NCBI GenBank assembly: GCA_047972425.1
Contig: JBKEAR010000019.1
Location: 4,558-68,557 of the forward strand
From: JBKEAR01 sp047972425
Lineage (GTDB): Bacteria > Pseudomonadota > Alphaproteobacteria > JBKEAR01
Direction of reading: 5' to 3'
DNA: 64,000 nucleotides
Below are positions 45,148 to 54,790 of this stretch, one piece after another (the first letter of the stretch is position 1; each line of letters begins with the position of its first letter). The notes beneath the pieces were generated by a model. The model saw only the letters and a program-made list of their open reading frames with translations, was not told the origin of the DNA and searched no databases. Both the position numbers and the translations under genes were made by a program.

Positions 45148-47331
45148 ATGTTTAATATACATCGTAAAGAAATCATGTGGGGCGGTCGTCCGCTCGTTTT
45201 AGAAACAGGTAAAATTGCACGCCAAGCCGATGGAGCGGTTCTTGCAACTTACGGAGAAACTCAAGTACTTGCAACAGTTGTTGGCGAAAAAGAAGCAAAG
45301 CCTGGCATTGATTTCTTTCCGCTTTCTGTGCATTATCAGGAAAAAACTTATGCTGCAGGGCGTATCCCCGGTGGCTTTTTTAAACGCGAAGGCCGCCCTA
45401 GTGAGCATGAAACTTTAACATCACGTTTAATTGATCGCCCAATTCGCCCGCTTTTTGCTAAAGGTTATAAAAACGAAACCCAAATTTTAATCACTGTGTT
45501 ATCCCATGATATGGAAAACGCACCCGATATTTTATCGCTTGTTGCGGCATCGGCTGCATTAACAATTTCCGGCTTACCTTTCTTAGGCCCTATTGGTGGT
45601 GCCCGTGTGGGTTATATTGATGGTGAATTTGTTCTTAACCCCAAATTAGAGCAAATGGACGATAGCCAGTTAGACTTAGTTGTTGCAGGCACAACCGAAG
45701 GCGTGTTGATGGTAGAATCTGAAGCATCGGAACTAACAGAAGAAACCATGTTAGCCGCTGTTGATTTTGGCCATAAGGCTTTCCAACCCGTGATTGATTT
45801 AATTATCAGCTTGGCCGAAGAATGTGCCAAAGACCCCCGTGAGATTGAAGCTGAACCCAAAGGCGTAGATGCTTTAAAGAAAGAAGTTAAAAAACTTGCG
45901 CAAAAAGGCATTAAAGCCGCTTATAAAATCCAAAAGAAACAAGACCGTATGGATGCGGTATCGGCTGCAAAATCTGAAGCAACCGAAGCGATTTTAGCCA
46001 GTGAAAAATTTGACGAAGAAGCTTTAGCTTACTTGCCCGAAATTTTAAAAGGCTTAGAAAAAGATATTGTTCGTGGCGATATTTTAAAAACCGGCAAACG
46101 CATTGACGGCCGCGATACCAAAACCGTGCGCCCCATTGTGTGTGAGACTGGTTTATTAACCCGCGCTCATGGCTCGGCATTATTTACCCGTGGTGAAACC
46201 CAAGCTTTGGTTGTAACCACTTTAGGTACAGGCCAAGATGAACAATTTGTGGATAGCTTAGAGGGCGAAACAAAATCAAAATTTATGCTCCATTATAACT
46301 TCCCCCCTTATTCGGTGGGCGAAACAGGCCGTATTGGTGCTACAGGTCGCCGCGAGGTTGGTCATGGTAAATTGGCTTATCGGGCAATTTACCCGGTATT
46401 ACCTAAGGGTGAAGATAATCCTTATACTATCCGTGTGGTATCAGAGGTTACCGAAAGTAATGGTTCATCTTCTATGGCCACTGTTTGTGGTACATCGATG
46501 TCGTTGATGGATGCTGGTGTGCAACTGCCTAAACCTGTTGCCGGTATTGCCATGGGCTTAATTAAAGAGGGCGATGAATTTGCTGTTCTTTCGGATATTA
46601 TGGGCGATGAAGATCATTTAGGCGATATGGACTTTAAAGTGGCCGGAACCCAAGATGGTATTACCGCTTTACAAATGGATATCAAAATTACATCGGTTAC
46701 GCCCGAGATTATGCAAATTGCCTTAACCCAAGCCAAAGAAGGCCGTAAACATATCTTAGGCGAAATGGCGAAAGCGATTACATCGGCCAACACCGATGTT
46801 TCGGAATTTGCACCACGCATTGAAACCGTGATGATTCACCCCGATAAAATTCGTGATGTTATTGGTTCAGGCGGTAAAGTAATCCGTGAGATTGTGGAAA
46901 CCACAGGTGCAAAAATTGACATAGAAGAAGACGGTACCGTTAAAATTGCTGCAGCCGATAAAAATGCGATTGATGCAGCGGTTAAATGGGTAAAAGATAT
47001 TACGGATGATCCGGAAGTTGGCAAAATTTACGAAGGTAAAGCGGTAAAAATCATGGAGTTTGGTGCTTTTGTTAATTATATGGGCACACGCGATGGTTTG
47101 GTGCATATTTCGGAACTTGCCGAAGGTAAAACCGAAAAAACCGAAGATGTTGTTAAAGAGGGTGATATTGTAAAAGTGAAACTCATTAACATCGATGGTC
47201 GCGGTAAAGCATCACTATCCATGCGTTTAGTTAATCAGGAAACGGGTGAAGATTTATCGGATCAGCTCGATCCACCGCGTACAGTTGAAAAGAAAGAGCG
47301 CAAGCCGCGCCGTCGTCCAAGTAAAGATTAA
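45148..47331 (+). CDS. pnp: Polyribonucleotide nucleotidyltransferase (PNPase)
   Basis: PNPase degrades RNA phosphorolytically from the 3' end and is part of RNA degradosomes. The 727-residue protein has two RNase PH-like domains with an alpha-helical linker. The second has TRGETQALV and the catalytic-region SDIMGDEDHLGDMDFKVAGT. A KH domain (IGSGGKVIREIVETTGAKIDIEEDGTV region) and a C-terminal S1 domain (GKAVKIMEFGAFVNYMGTRDGLVHISEL) follow. AAGGAAT precedes the start. It is separated from its usual neighbour rpsO. Confidence 0.98.
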   Translation: MFNIHRKEIMWGGRPLVLETGKIARQADGAVLATYGETQVLATVVGEKEAKPGIDFFPLSVHYQEKTYAAGRIPGGFFKREGRPSEHETLTSRLIDRPIRPLFAKGYKNETQILITVLSHDMENAPDILSLVAASAALTISGLPFLGPIGGARVGYIDGEFVLNPKLEQMDDSQLDLVVAGTTEGVLMVESEASELTEETMLAAVDFGHKAFQPVIDLIISLAEECAKDPREIEAEPKGVDALKKEVKKLAQKGIKAAYKIQKKQDRMDAVSAAKSEATEAILASEKFDEEALAYLPEILKGLEKDIVRGDILKTGKRIDGRDTKTVRPIVCETGLLTRAHGSALFTRGETQALVVTTLGTGQDEQFVDSLEGETKSKFMLHYNFPPYSVGETGRIGATGRREVGHGKLAYRAIYPVLPKGEDNPYTIRVVSEVTESNGSSSMATVCGTSMSLMDAGVQLPKPVAGIAMGLIKEGDEFAVLSDIMGDEDHLGDMDFKVAGTQDGITALQMDIKITSVTPEIMQIALTQAKEGRKHILGEMAKAITSANTDVSEFAPRIETVMIHPDKIRDVIGSGGKVIREIVETTGAKIDIEEDGTVKIAAADKNAIDAAVKWVKDITDDPEVGKIYEGKAVKIMEFGAFVNYMGTRDGLVHISELAEGKTEKTEDVVKEGDIVKVKLINIDGRGKASLSMRLVNQETGEDLSDQLDPPRTVEKKERKPRRRPSKD

Positions 47332-47341
47332 GGAGTTGCTT

Positions 47342-48748
47342 ATGTTTAAAACACCTAAGGCAGTTATGCTTTCAGGTAAGGAAGTTTTACCGATTATCGA
47401 AGGCGGTAAAGGTGTTGCAGTTTCTAACGGTGTATCGGCAGGTGCGTTTGCAGCTGCCGGCGCTGTGGGAACATTTAGTGGCGTTAATGCCGATAGCTAC
47501 GATGAAAACGGTCAGATTGTTCCGCAAGTTTATAAAAAAGGCTCTTCGCGGCGCGAAAGATTTATGCAGCTTGTTGAATATGGTATTCAAGGCGGTATTG
47601 CCCAAGCCCAAGTTGCCCATGAGCGATCAAAAGGGAATGGCCGCATTTTTATGAATGTTCTTTGGGAAGCCGGCGGGGCGCAAGAGATTATTAAAGGCGT
47701 GCTCGAAGGTGCAAAAGGTTTAATTAACGGCGTTGTTTGTGGTGCCGGTATGCCTTATAAATTGGCCGAAATTGCAAGTGCTCATAAAGTTTGGTATTAC
47801 CCGATTGTATCATCTTCGCGGGCTTTTCGTATTTTATGGCTGCGGGCTTATTCTAAGGCCTCGGAATTTTTAGGCGGTGTGGTTTATGAAGACCCATGGC
47901 TTGCTGGTGGGCATAACGGATTATCTAATGCCGAGGACCCGCAAATGCCGCAAGACCCATATTTGCGCATTAAAGAGCTCCGCGATTTTATGAATAAAGT
48001 GGGGCTTAACAATACCCCGATTATCATCGCCGGTGGGGTATGGTCGCTTGCGGATTGGCAAGATTATATTGATAACCCCGAGATTGGCCCGGTGGCTTTT
48101 CAGATGGGAACACGCCCCTTATTAACCAAAGAAAGCCCAATTTCGCAAGCTTGGCGCAATTTGTTGCGTAATCTTAAAGAGGGCGATGTGGGTTTAAATA
48201 AATTTTCACCCACTGGTTTTTGGAGTTCGGCGGTTAGAAATGACTTTTTAAGAGAGCTGATTGAGCGCTCGAAACGCCAAATCTTTTTTAAAGAACAAAC
48301 GGAAGAAGATTATACCGAAGCCCTTAAAATCGGTGGTGCAAAAAGCGAGCCGGTTTATGTGAAAGCCGAGGATTTACCCAAAGCAGAGCAATGGCAAGGT
48401 GAAGGCTTTACCAAAATTGTACGCACACCCGATAGCTCGGTTGTGTTTTTAAGTAAGGAAAAAGCCAAGGCAATCCGTATTGACCAAGCGGAATGTATGG
48501 GTTGTTTAAGCCAATGTCGGTTCTCTAACTGGGCAACGAATGAGGAATGGACAACGGGTAAATTGCCCGACCCACGCTCTTATTGTATTCAAAAAACCTT
48601 ACAATCCATTGCCCATGATGGCTCGGTGCAAGATAATTTAGCTTTTGCCGGCCATAGTGCTTATCGGTTTAAGGACGACCCTTTATATAAGGATGGTAAA
48701 GAGCCAACGGTTGCAGAATTTGTTGATGCAATTATGAAAGGGCTTTAA
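47342..48748 (+). CDS. Nitronate monooxygenase family flavoprotein with C-terminal Cys cluster
   Basis: I start at 47342, after AAGGAG, giving 468 residues. The TIM-barrel flavoprotein fold is shown by GVAVSNGVSAGAFAAAGAVG near the N-terminus, GVVCGAGMPYKLAE, IIIAGGVWSLADW and FQMGTRPLL. The family oxidises alkyl nitronates; related members include enoyl reductase-like enzymes. A C-terminal extension carries AECMGCLSQCRFSNW and a further Cys in SYCIQK, a possible metal or iron-sulfur site whose role is unknown. It lies 10 bases after pnp and may be co-transcribed. Confidence 0.8.
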   Translation: MFKTPKAVMLSGKEVLPIIEGGKGVAVSNGVSAGAFAAAGAVGTFSGVNADSYDENGQIVPQVYKKGSSRRERFMQLVEYGIQGGIAQAQVAHERSKGNGRIFMNVLWEAGGAQEIIKGVLEGAKGLINGVVCGAGMPYKLAEIASAHKVWYYPIVSSSRAFRILWLRAYSKASEFLGGVVYEDPWLAGGHNGLSNAEDPQMPQDPYLRIKELRDFMNKVGLNNTPIIIAGGVWSLADWQDYIDNPEIGPVAFQMGTRPLLTKESPISQAWRNLLRNLKEGDVGLNKFSPTGFWSSAVRNDFLRELIERSKRQIFFKEQTEEDYTEALKIGGAKSEPVYVKAEDLPKAEQWQGEGFTKIVRTPDSSVVFLSKEKAKAIRIDQAECMGCLSQCRFSNWATNEEWTTGKLPDPRSYCIQKTLQSIAHDGSVQDNLAFAGHSAYRFKDDPLYKDGKEPTVAEFVDAIMKGL

Positions 48749-48761
48749 CAGCTTTTAATAA

Positions 48762-48795
48762 AAATAAAAAGAGGGCTTTAAAGCCCTCTTTTTTT
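48762..48795. terminator. Bidirectional terminator between convergent genes
   Basis: AAAAAGAGGGCTTT pairs with AAAGCCCTCTTTTT, with T tracts on both strands. It serves the nitronate monooxygenase-like gene and the convergent MFS gene. Confidence 0.92.
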
Positions 48796-48799
48796 AACG

Positions 48800-50149
48800 T
48801 TATCTGAGTACCCAATTTTTATAGCGTGATAACCATAGGGCAACAAAGGCTGCGCATAAGGCCATTATCGCCATGACCATCCATGCGAATGCACCGCTAA
48901 TATATTGGTAATAAAAGCCCGATAAAATCATATTTGCCCCAATACCAATGCCAAATACCACGCTTGTATAAAGGGTTTGCATGCTGGCGGCAAGGTTTTC
49001 GGGTATATGTTTTTCTACCCAATACATTGCCCCTAGATGCCCTAAAGCATAGGTAAAGCCATGAAAGGCCATGGCCATATAAATAACCAAAGTTTCATCG
49101 TTATAAATAGCCAGTAAAAACCACCGTAAAGCCGCAATGGCTGCGGCAAAACATAAAATATAACTGGCGCGCATTTTCTTGCGGAATATCCAACCGATAG
49201 TAAAAATAATAAGTTCGCCAATATTACCGAATGTCCAAAATTTACCAATCGCACCAAAATCCAAACCTTGCTCTTGCCAATAATTTGTCCCTTGGGCGTA
49301 AAGCATGCCGTGGCTACCTTGTAATAATACGGCAATAATGAGCAGCAGAACAATGGGGGGTTCACGCAATAAGCGCACCACAGGGGGGCGCTCATGGTAA
49401 GTTTTTGGGGTTTTTACATTGGGTAAAAATAGCCCAACAATACCCAAAACCACCATACCCAAAATAAGGGTAATTACCATTATTTTATTGCCATCGTAAT
49501 TGGGCGAAAACAGAAAATAACTGATATAAGTAATGCCGGTAATTGTACCCACCGTACCCCATAGGCGAAAACGCCCATAATCGAGCTTGGTGGTGGATAG
49601 GCTAATGATAATAGTGATTATACAACAGGCTGCCACAACCAAAATAATAAATAAATCGGCCCATGTGGTATATTGATTGCTAAGGTAAAAATAGCTGAGC
49701 ATGCCGATGGCAATTAAAGACATAATACTATAAATCAGCAGGTCTAAGGGCGAGGCTTTATGGGCATTGGGGCGCTGTGTGGTGATGGTAACCATAGATG
49801 TTAAAAGGGAGCTGGCTGTCCATATGAGTTGCGCCCAAATGAGCGAGATGAAAAGCCATGGCCAAAAACCATTGGTAAACATATAGAGGGAAAACACAAT
49901 GGCCGAGCCAAAACTGAGTGCCGAGATAATCCATTTGCGCGAGCCATATTTATCGACAAACCATGCTATAATCAAGCCTAAAAACGGCCGGGCAAAAGGT
50001 GCAGAGCCAATAACAATGCCAATCTCCGAGGGCGATAACCCCCCATTTTTTAACCAATTTTGCCAAAAAGGCGTATGAATACCCCCCATTAAAAACCAAA
50101 AGAGCATAAAATAGAGTGCAATACGGCTATTGTTACTTTTAGCGGTCAA
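48800..50149 (-). CDS. MFS permease, MFS_1-like/nucleoside or phenylpropionate transporter group
   Basis: About twelve hydrophobic segments in 449 residues and the N-terminal FMLFWFLMGGIHTPFWQNWLKNGGLSPSEIGIVIG pattern place it with LacY/HcaT-like MFS proteins. The segment RPFLGLIIAWFVDKYGSRKW is the loop between helices 2 and 3. The start appears to be TTG at 50149, close after AAGGAAGG; an ATG 12 codons later is the alternative. Substrate is unknown and no pathway genes adjoin it. Confidence 0.8.
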   Translation of the reverse strand: MTAKSNNSRIALYFMLFWFLMGGIHTPFWQNWLKNGGLSPSEIGIVIGSAPFARPFLGLIIAWFVDKYGSRKWIISALSFGSAIVFSLYMFTNGFWPWLFISLIWAQLIWTASSLLTSMVTITTQRPNAHKASPLDLLIYSIMSLIAIGMLSYFYLSNQYTTWADLFIILVVAACCIITIIISLSTTKLDYGRFRLWGTVGTITGITYISYFLFSPNYDGNKIMVITLILGMVVLGIVGLFLPNVKTPKTYHERPPVVRLLREPPIVLLLIIAVLLQGSHGMLYAQGTNYWQEQGLDFGAIGKFWTFGNIGELIIFTIGWIFRKKMRASYILCFAAAIAALRWFLLAIYNDETLVIYMAMAFHGFTYALGHLGAMYWVEKHIPENLAASMQTLYTSVVFGIGIGANMILSGFYYQYISGAFAWMVMAIMALCAAFVALWLSRYKNWVLR

Positions 50150-50246
50150 TTTACCTTCCTTACCAATGATACGGCTTATAGCTTGTGATTACACAAGGTA
50201 ATTTAAAGGGAATATCATATAAATATCGGTAATGAAACAAAATATT

Positions 50247-50726
50247 TTATCGGATTAAAATATTATCTTCGTTTACATTAAGCCCTTCTAAACGTAAAAG
50301 ATTGGCTTTGGTGTTAATGCCGCCTTCGCCCGAATATCCGTTAAGCCGCCCATCGGTTGCAACCACACGGTGGCAAGGGATTAAAATAGGCACCGGGTTA
50401 GAGCCACAAGCCATACCCACCGCCCGTGGGGATGAGTTAAGCTTTTTAGCCAGCTCGCCATAGCTCATAACCGTTCCATAGGGGATTTCTTGTAAGGCAT
50501 TCCATACTTTTTGCTGAAAGCGCGTACCGGCCGGATTAAAAATAAGGTTAAATTTTTTACGATGCCCATCAAAATAATCATTCATCTGATTAATTGCATC
50601 TTCAAGCATAGCGGTTGGGATATCCTCAGGGGGGCGACCCCATTCTAAAGCGCAAATACCGCCATCAACCTCAAATAGGGTTAATACACCCACAGGTGAA
50701 CTAAAACTTAGGGCTGCAAAATTCAT
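50247..50726 (-). CDS. ogt: Methylated-DNA--[protein]-cysteine S-methyltransferase
   Basis: This suicide repair enzyme moves methyl groups from O6-methylguanine to its own Cys. The 159-residue protein has the active-site motif IPCHRVV with Cys118, the recognition helix SSPRAVGMACGSNP and the wing FQQKVWNALQEIPYGTVMSYGELA. GGAGGCGA precedes the start. It is a single-gene unit. It lacks an Ada-type regulatory domain, so Ogt is the better name. Confidence 0.95.
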   Translation of the reverse strand: MNFAALSFSSPVGVLTLFEVDGGICALEWGRPPEDIPTAMLEDAINQMNDYFDGHRKKFNLIFNPAGTRFQQKVWNALQEIPYGTVMSYGELAKKLNSSPRAVGMACGSNPVPILIPCHRVVATDGRLNGYSGEGGINTKANLLRLEGLNVNEDNILIR

Positions 50727-50923
50727 TATACTTCGCCTCCGATGATAAAATTAGGGTTATTTTATCGTGTTTATCGGTAAAACTCAAGCGGTGATTCTGA
50801 TGGCCGGTATCATTACAAATGAATTTATATGGGAATAGCAAAATATATTTTCCATTAATTGGGGTAATGCATGAGGAAAAAGGGAGATTTAGCCGCAATT
50901 TAATGAATTTTATAATAAAAAGC
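50727..50923. other. Gap before the rpmI promoter
   Basis: Nothing coding is seen between ogt and the rpmI promoter. It should contain the ogt promoter on the minus strand, which I cannot assign. Confidence 0.4.
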
Positions 50924-50952
50924 TTGAACTCCCTTATAAATACCGTTATAAA
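50924..50952 (+). promoter_or_regulatory. Sigma-70-type promoter of rpmI-rplT
   Basis: TTGAAC (50924-50929), a 17-base spacer and TATAAA (50947-50952) make a strong housekeeping promoter. The leader that follows can form a hairpin with ACATTA and TAATGT arms (about 50970-51000), a possible autoregulation site like those of L20 leaders. infC is not upstream, so an own promoter is required. Confidence 0.65.
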
Positions 50953-51033
50953 CTGGAGCTTGTCTATACATTACCGGGCGGGGTATGCCTTGATAATGTC
51001 TGTGTTAACCCTTTGAAATATAGAGGATTAAAA

Positions 51034-51228
51034 ATGCCCAAGTTAAAAACAAAATCGTCTGCAAAAAAGCGTTTTCGCTTAACTGCAAGCGGCAAAGTGC
51101 GCGCAAATTATGCGTATAAAAGCCACTTTTTACGCCGTCGTTCTCAGAAAATGAAACGGAAAGCCCGGGGTACATTAGTTTTGTGTCCGGCAGATGCCCG
51201 TTTGGTTAAAAGTTATTTTCACCGTTAA
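51034..51228 (+). CDS. rpmI: 50S ribosomal protein L35
   Basis: I start at 51034, seven bases after AGAGGA, giving 64 residues beginning PKLKTKSSAKKRFRLTASG, the standard L35 start. The basic composition and the HFLRRRSQKMKRKARGT segment fit. It is followed 16 bases later by rplT. The usual infC upstream gene is absent from the window. Confidence 0.97.
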   Translation: MPKLKTKSSAKKRFRLTASGKVRANYAYKSHFLRRRSQKMKRKARGTLVLCPADARLVKSYFHR

Positions 51229-51244
51229 TTAGGAGATTAGATAG

Positions 51245-51598
51245 ATGGCAAGAGTAAAACGTGGTGTAACCACCCATGCACGTCATAAAAAAATTGTTAA
51301 GATGGCCAAAGGCTATCGGGGTCGTGCAAATAATAATTTCCGTATTGCGGTAGAACGTGTAGAACATGGTTTGCAATATGCTTACCGTGATCGTAAAGCG
51401 AAAAAACGTAGCTTTCGTGCATTATGGATTCAACGTATTAATGCGGCTGTGCGTCAGCATGGTTTAAATTATAGCCAATTCATGAATGGTATTCATAAAG
51501 CGGGTATTGAGGTCGATCGTAAGGTTTTAGCTGACCTTGCTGTACACCAACCCGAAAGCTTTGAAGCATTAGTGAATGAAGCCAAAAAAGCTTTATAA
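51245..51598 (+). CDS. rplT: 50S ribosomal protein L20
   Basis: The 117-residue protein is the standard length for L20, an early 23S rRNA-binding assembly protein. It starts ARVKRGVTTHARHKKIVKMAKGYRGRANNNF and has RDRKAKKRSFRALWIQRINAA. AGGAG precedes the start. A strong terminator follows. Confidence 0.98.
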   Translation: MARVKRGVTTHARHKKIVKMAKGYRGRANNNFRIAVERVEHGLQYAYRDRKAKKRSFRALWIQRINAAVRQHGLNYSQFMNGIHKAGIEVDRKVLADLAVHQPESFEALVNEAKKAL

Positions 51599-51614
51599 TT
51601 AAAGTTTTAAGCAT

Positions 51615-51650
51615 TAAAAAAACCGCTCTTTATTTTAAGAGCGGTTTTTT
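51615..51650. terminator. Bidirectional terminator after rplT
   Basis: AAAAAACCGCTCTT pairs with AAGAGCGGTTTTTT. It also suits the convergent GH2 gene ending at 51665. Confidence 0.93.
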
Positions 51651-51664
51651 ATTACCCCAATAGA

Positions 51665-53896
51665 TTACGTAATTTTTATGGTAATCTCTTGGCTAAGGCC
51701 AAGCTCGGCAAGTTGCGCCTTTACTTTAACCTCTCCTTTTTCCCCAAAAGTTTCTAACCAAATGGCACCATAGCCACCGAGCATCGATTTAACTTTGGGC
51801 CCCAAAATTTTAGCCGGACCTTCCACACTAAACTCGATAGGTGTATGGAGAAACGGTAAATCGTTACCATATTCATCGCAAATATGGGCAATAATTCTTG
51901 TGTTATCAATGGGTAGGGCGTGGAGTTGGGTATCATCGGCCGTTAAAGTGAATTTTTGTGGTGTAGCCGATGCTGTAAAGCGTTTTTCGGCCACTTTTTT
52001 ACCCTGAACATAACCTTTAAAATGCCCTTCGTTCCAATTGAAACCCCAACCGCCATCATCAAACTGGGGGATAATAATGGGTGCATGGGGTAGATTTTTA
52101 AATTGGTCGCGGGCAGGGAAGTAACGCCCAACAAACATATCGCCAAAATAAAACTCCACATAATCGCAATTGGTTAAAATGAGTAAGGGGGTAAAGTTAC
52201 ATTCGTCACGTTCGCCCCTTGCCCAAACGGTTACGGGTTCTAATATGGCCTCGTCATCGGGTGATGTTTGCGAGGCATAAGCATAGGCGGCTGGCTTAGG
52301 AATACGGAACATATCCATCACACCATGATAACAAATATGATCCCCGGCACCAAAATCCTTATGGGTATTATAATCAAAGGCACACCAGCCAATACAGCCA
52401 ATTATGTCATCATCGCCATACATGGCATCAATCACATGTAAATGGCGTAATGCATGCTCCATAAGCCGCTCCTCAGGGTCAATGCGCTTAGTCGGGAACA
52501 TATGGCCGTTATATTCGGTAACCATATAAGGCACTTTATGGGTAAGCCCGGTGACTTGCTGTTGCCCACGCAGAGCAATTTGAGAGCCGTTATGGATAAA
52601 GTCGTTCATGGTATACACATCTTCGAACATACGGCTATCGGTAATGCAGCGCACGCCGCCGGTTTGCCTTGTGGGGTCTAACTTATGGGCTAGGGCATTG
52701 GTGCGTTTATAAAAATCGTCATCATCGGCACTTTCATTAATGCGCACACCCCATAAGATGATAGAAGGGTGATTAAAATCGCGGTCAATCATGGCTTCCA
52801 CATCATGGAGGCTTTGTTGCTTCCATTTTTCATCGCCAATATGCTGCCAACCCGGTATTTCCTCAAATACTAAAAGGCCAAGCTCATCGCAGCGATCGAT
52901 AAAATATTTCGATTGCATATAATGAGAGGTTCGCACAATATTGAGTTTAAGCTGATTTTTCAAAATATCGGCATCGGCTCTTTGGGCACGTTTGCCCATG
53001 GCGTAACCCACATAAGGATAAGATTGGTGGCGGTTAAGCCCCATTAGCTTAAGTTTGCGCCCGTTTAAATAAAAGCCATGGGTGGTAAACTCCACTTGGC
53101 GAAAACCAATACGGGTTTGATATTGGTGGATGATATCGCCCTGATTTTTTAATGATAGTTCAAGATGATAAAGCTGTGGCTCATCAATATCCCATAGGGT
53201 AATTTTGGGGATATTATGAATCTCTATAACATGCTCTTCTTTCTCTTGACCGCTGAGGGTAATGGTGGATTGACCATTAAACTGATAACCATCGGCATAA
53301 AGATTATGAATGATATGATATTGCCCTTGTTTTTTCTGTTTATTATCAATAAAAATTCGTGCTTGGATGGATTTTTCTTCTGTATCGTAACCCGATGTGG
53401 AAATATGTGCATTGGCAATATTTAACTTGGGCTGAAGGATAAGAAAGACCTCGCGATATATTCCGCCATAGGTGATATAATCAATAAAACGCCCAAAGGG
53501 TGGTGTATCATTGCGCTCGGTACTATCGACAATAATGGTTAATAAATTATCTTCTCCAGCAATGAAATCCGCAGTTAAATCGGCTGTAAACTCCGAATAT
53601 CCCCCCTTATGGCTAGTGATGAGTTTGCCGTTTAAATAGACATCGGCCTTGCACATCACACCTTCGAACAATAAGGATATTTGGTTATCGCCAATCTCGT
53701 TGTCTGATAAATTGAGTATGCGTTGATAGGTCGAGACAAACTGAAATTCTTCTTCCTGAAAATAATTATAAGGTAAATCCTTATTATTATGGGGTAAGGT
53801 AATCGGTTTGGCTTTATTGTTGAGCTGGCTTAACCATTCTTTTTGGGTGGTGGCTGTATAATACCAACCAAGGGATAAATTTTGTTTGTTGTTCAT
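51665..53896 (-). CDS. Glycoside hydrolase family 2, beta-galactosidase-like
   Basis: The 743-residue protein has the GH2 layout: jelly-roll domain (about 1-155), Ig-like domain (about 155-265), TIM barrel (about 270-560) and extra C-terminal beta domains. The acid/base is E388 in LWGVRINES and the nucleophile E461 in MVTEYNGH. The N-x-K uronate motif seen in the other GH2 of this window is not evident, so a neutral beta-glycoside such as a galactoside is more likely. No signal peptide is seen. It is the last gene of the sugar ABC operon and probably hydrolyses the imported oligosaccharide. Confidence 0.8.
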   Translation of the reverse strand: MNNKQNLSLGWYYTATTQKEWLSQLNNKAKPITLPHNNKDLPYNYFQEEEFQFVSTYQRILNLSDNEIGDNQISLLFEGVMCKADVYLNGKLITSHKGGYSEFTADLTADFIAGEDNLLTIIVDSTERNDTPPFGRFIDYITYGGIYREVFLILQPKLNIANAHISTSGYDTEEKSIQARIFIDNKQKKQGQYHIIHNLYADGYQFNGQSTITLSGQEKEEHVIEIHNIPKITLWDIDEPQLYHLELSLKNQGDIIHQYQTRIGFRQVEFTTHGFYLNGRKLKLMGLNRHQSYPYVGYAMGKRAQRADADILKNQLKLNIVRTSHYMQSKYFIDRCDELGLLVFEEIPGWQHIGDEKWKQQSLHDVEAMIDRDFNHPSIILWGVRINESADDDDFYKRTNALAHKLDPTRQTGGVRCITDSRMFEDVYTMNDFIHNGSQIALRGQQQVTGLTHKVPYMVTEYNGHMFPTKRIDPEERLMEHALRHLHVIDAMYGDDDIIGCIGWCAFDYNTHKDFGAGDHICYHGVMDMFRIPKPAAYAYASQTSPDDEAILEPVTVWARGERDECNFTPLLILTNCDYVEFYFGDMFVGRYFPARDQFKNLPHAPIIIPQFDDGGWGFNWNEGHFKGYVQGKKVAEKRFTASATPQKFTLTADDTQLHALPIDNTRIIAHICDEYGNDLPFLHTPIEFSVEGPAKILGPKVKSMLGGYGAIWLETFGEKGEVKVKAQLAELGLSQEITIKIT

Positions 53897-53923
53897 TGTT
53901 ATAACCTTTTATTTGTTTTTTAT

Positions 53924-54790
53924 TTAACCTTTAACGCCGCTACCAGTAACGGCTGCGATAAAGTGGCGTTGCATCAGCAAAAAGAAAATAATGATTGGGA
54001 TTGTTGATATGGTAATACCCGTCATTACCTGCCCGTAATCGATAATACTAAAGCCGATAAGCGATGATAATGCGACAGGTAAGGTGCGCATTTCGGGAGT
54101 GGCGGTAATCACAAGCGGCCACATAAAATTATTCCAACTTGTCATAAAAACAAATATCGATGTTGCGGCAATAGCCGGCTTCATATTGGGCAAGACAATG
54201 GTGGCAAAAATACGATATTCGTTGCAGCCATCGGCACGGGCGGCCTCGATAATCTCGTAAGGGAAGGACTTCATATTTTGGGTCATTAAAAATACCGCAA
54301 AAATATTACATAATCCCGGTAGTATTAGCGCCGGATAGCTATCTAAACCAAAAGAGATACCCAATAGGCTAAAATCAATTGAGGCAAATAGGCGAAATAA
54401 AGATACGATTGTGGCCTGATAAGGGATCATCATAGAAAATAAAAATAAGCTAAAGACCAATTTTTTCCCTTTAAATTCAAATTGGGCAAAAGCATAACCC
54501 GCCATGGAGGCAATAGATAATGTTAAAATGGTTTGGATAATAGCCACAATCATTGAATTAACAAATACACGGCTAATTTTAACGGTTTCGTTGAGGTTAC
54601 GGAAGTTTTCGGCTAATTGATCGCCAAATGTCCAAAAGGGTGGATATTTATAAACGGCTGATGTATGGTGGGTTGCATTAATGAATGTCCAAAAAAATGG
54701 ATAAAGACAGACAAATGCCATGAGAATTAAAAAAATATAAAGACCAGTCTTTTTAATTTGAGATGATGTTTTATGGGTCATATTAATCAT
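53924..54790 (-). CDS. Sugar ABC transporter permease (MalG family)
   Basis: The 288-residue protein has six hydrophobic segments and the permease EAA loop, EIIEAARADGCNEYRIFATIVLPNMKPA. It resembles carbohydrate ABC permeases of the MalG/UgpE type (CUT1). Its start overlaps the end of the MalF-like gene, which shows tight operon coupling. No ATPase gene is in the operon, so a shared MsmK-like ATPase elsewhere is likely. Substrate is unknown, probably an oligosaccharide cleaved by the adjoining GH2. Confidence 0.9.
   Translation of the reverse strand: MINMTHKTSSQIKKTGLYIFLILMAFVCLYPFFWTFINATHHTSAVYKYPPFWTFGDQLAENFRNLNETVKISRVFVNSMIVAIIQTILTLSIASMAGYAFAQFEFKGKKLVFSLFLFSMMIPYQATIVSLFRLFASIDFSLLGISFGLDSYPALILPGLCNIFAVFLMTQNMKSFPYEIIEAARADGCNEYRIFATIVLPNMKPAIAATSIFVFMTSWNNFMWPLVITATPEMRTLPVALSSLIGFSIIDYGQVMTGITISTIPIIIFFLLMQRHFIAAVTGSGVKG

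Noticed and set aside
50970..51000. tRNA-like fold in the rpmI leader
   Set aside because: ACATTA/TAATGT arms form only a simple hairpin; there is no T-loop, anticodon arm or CCA end.
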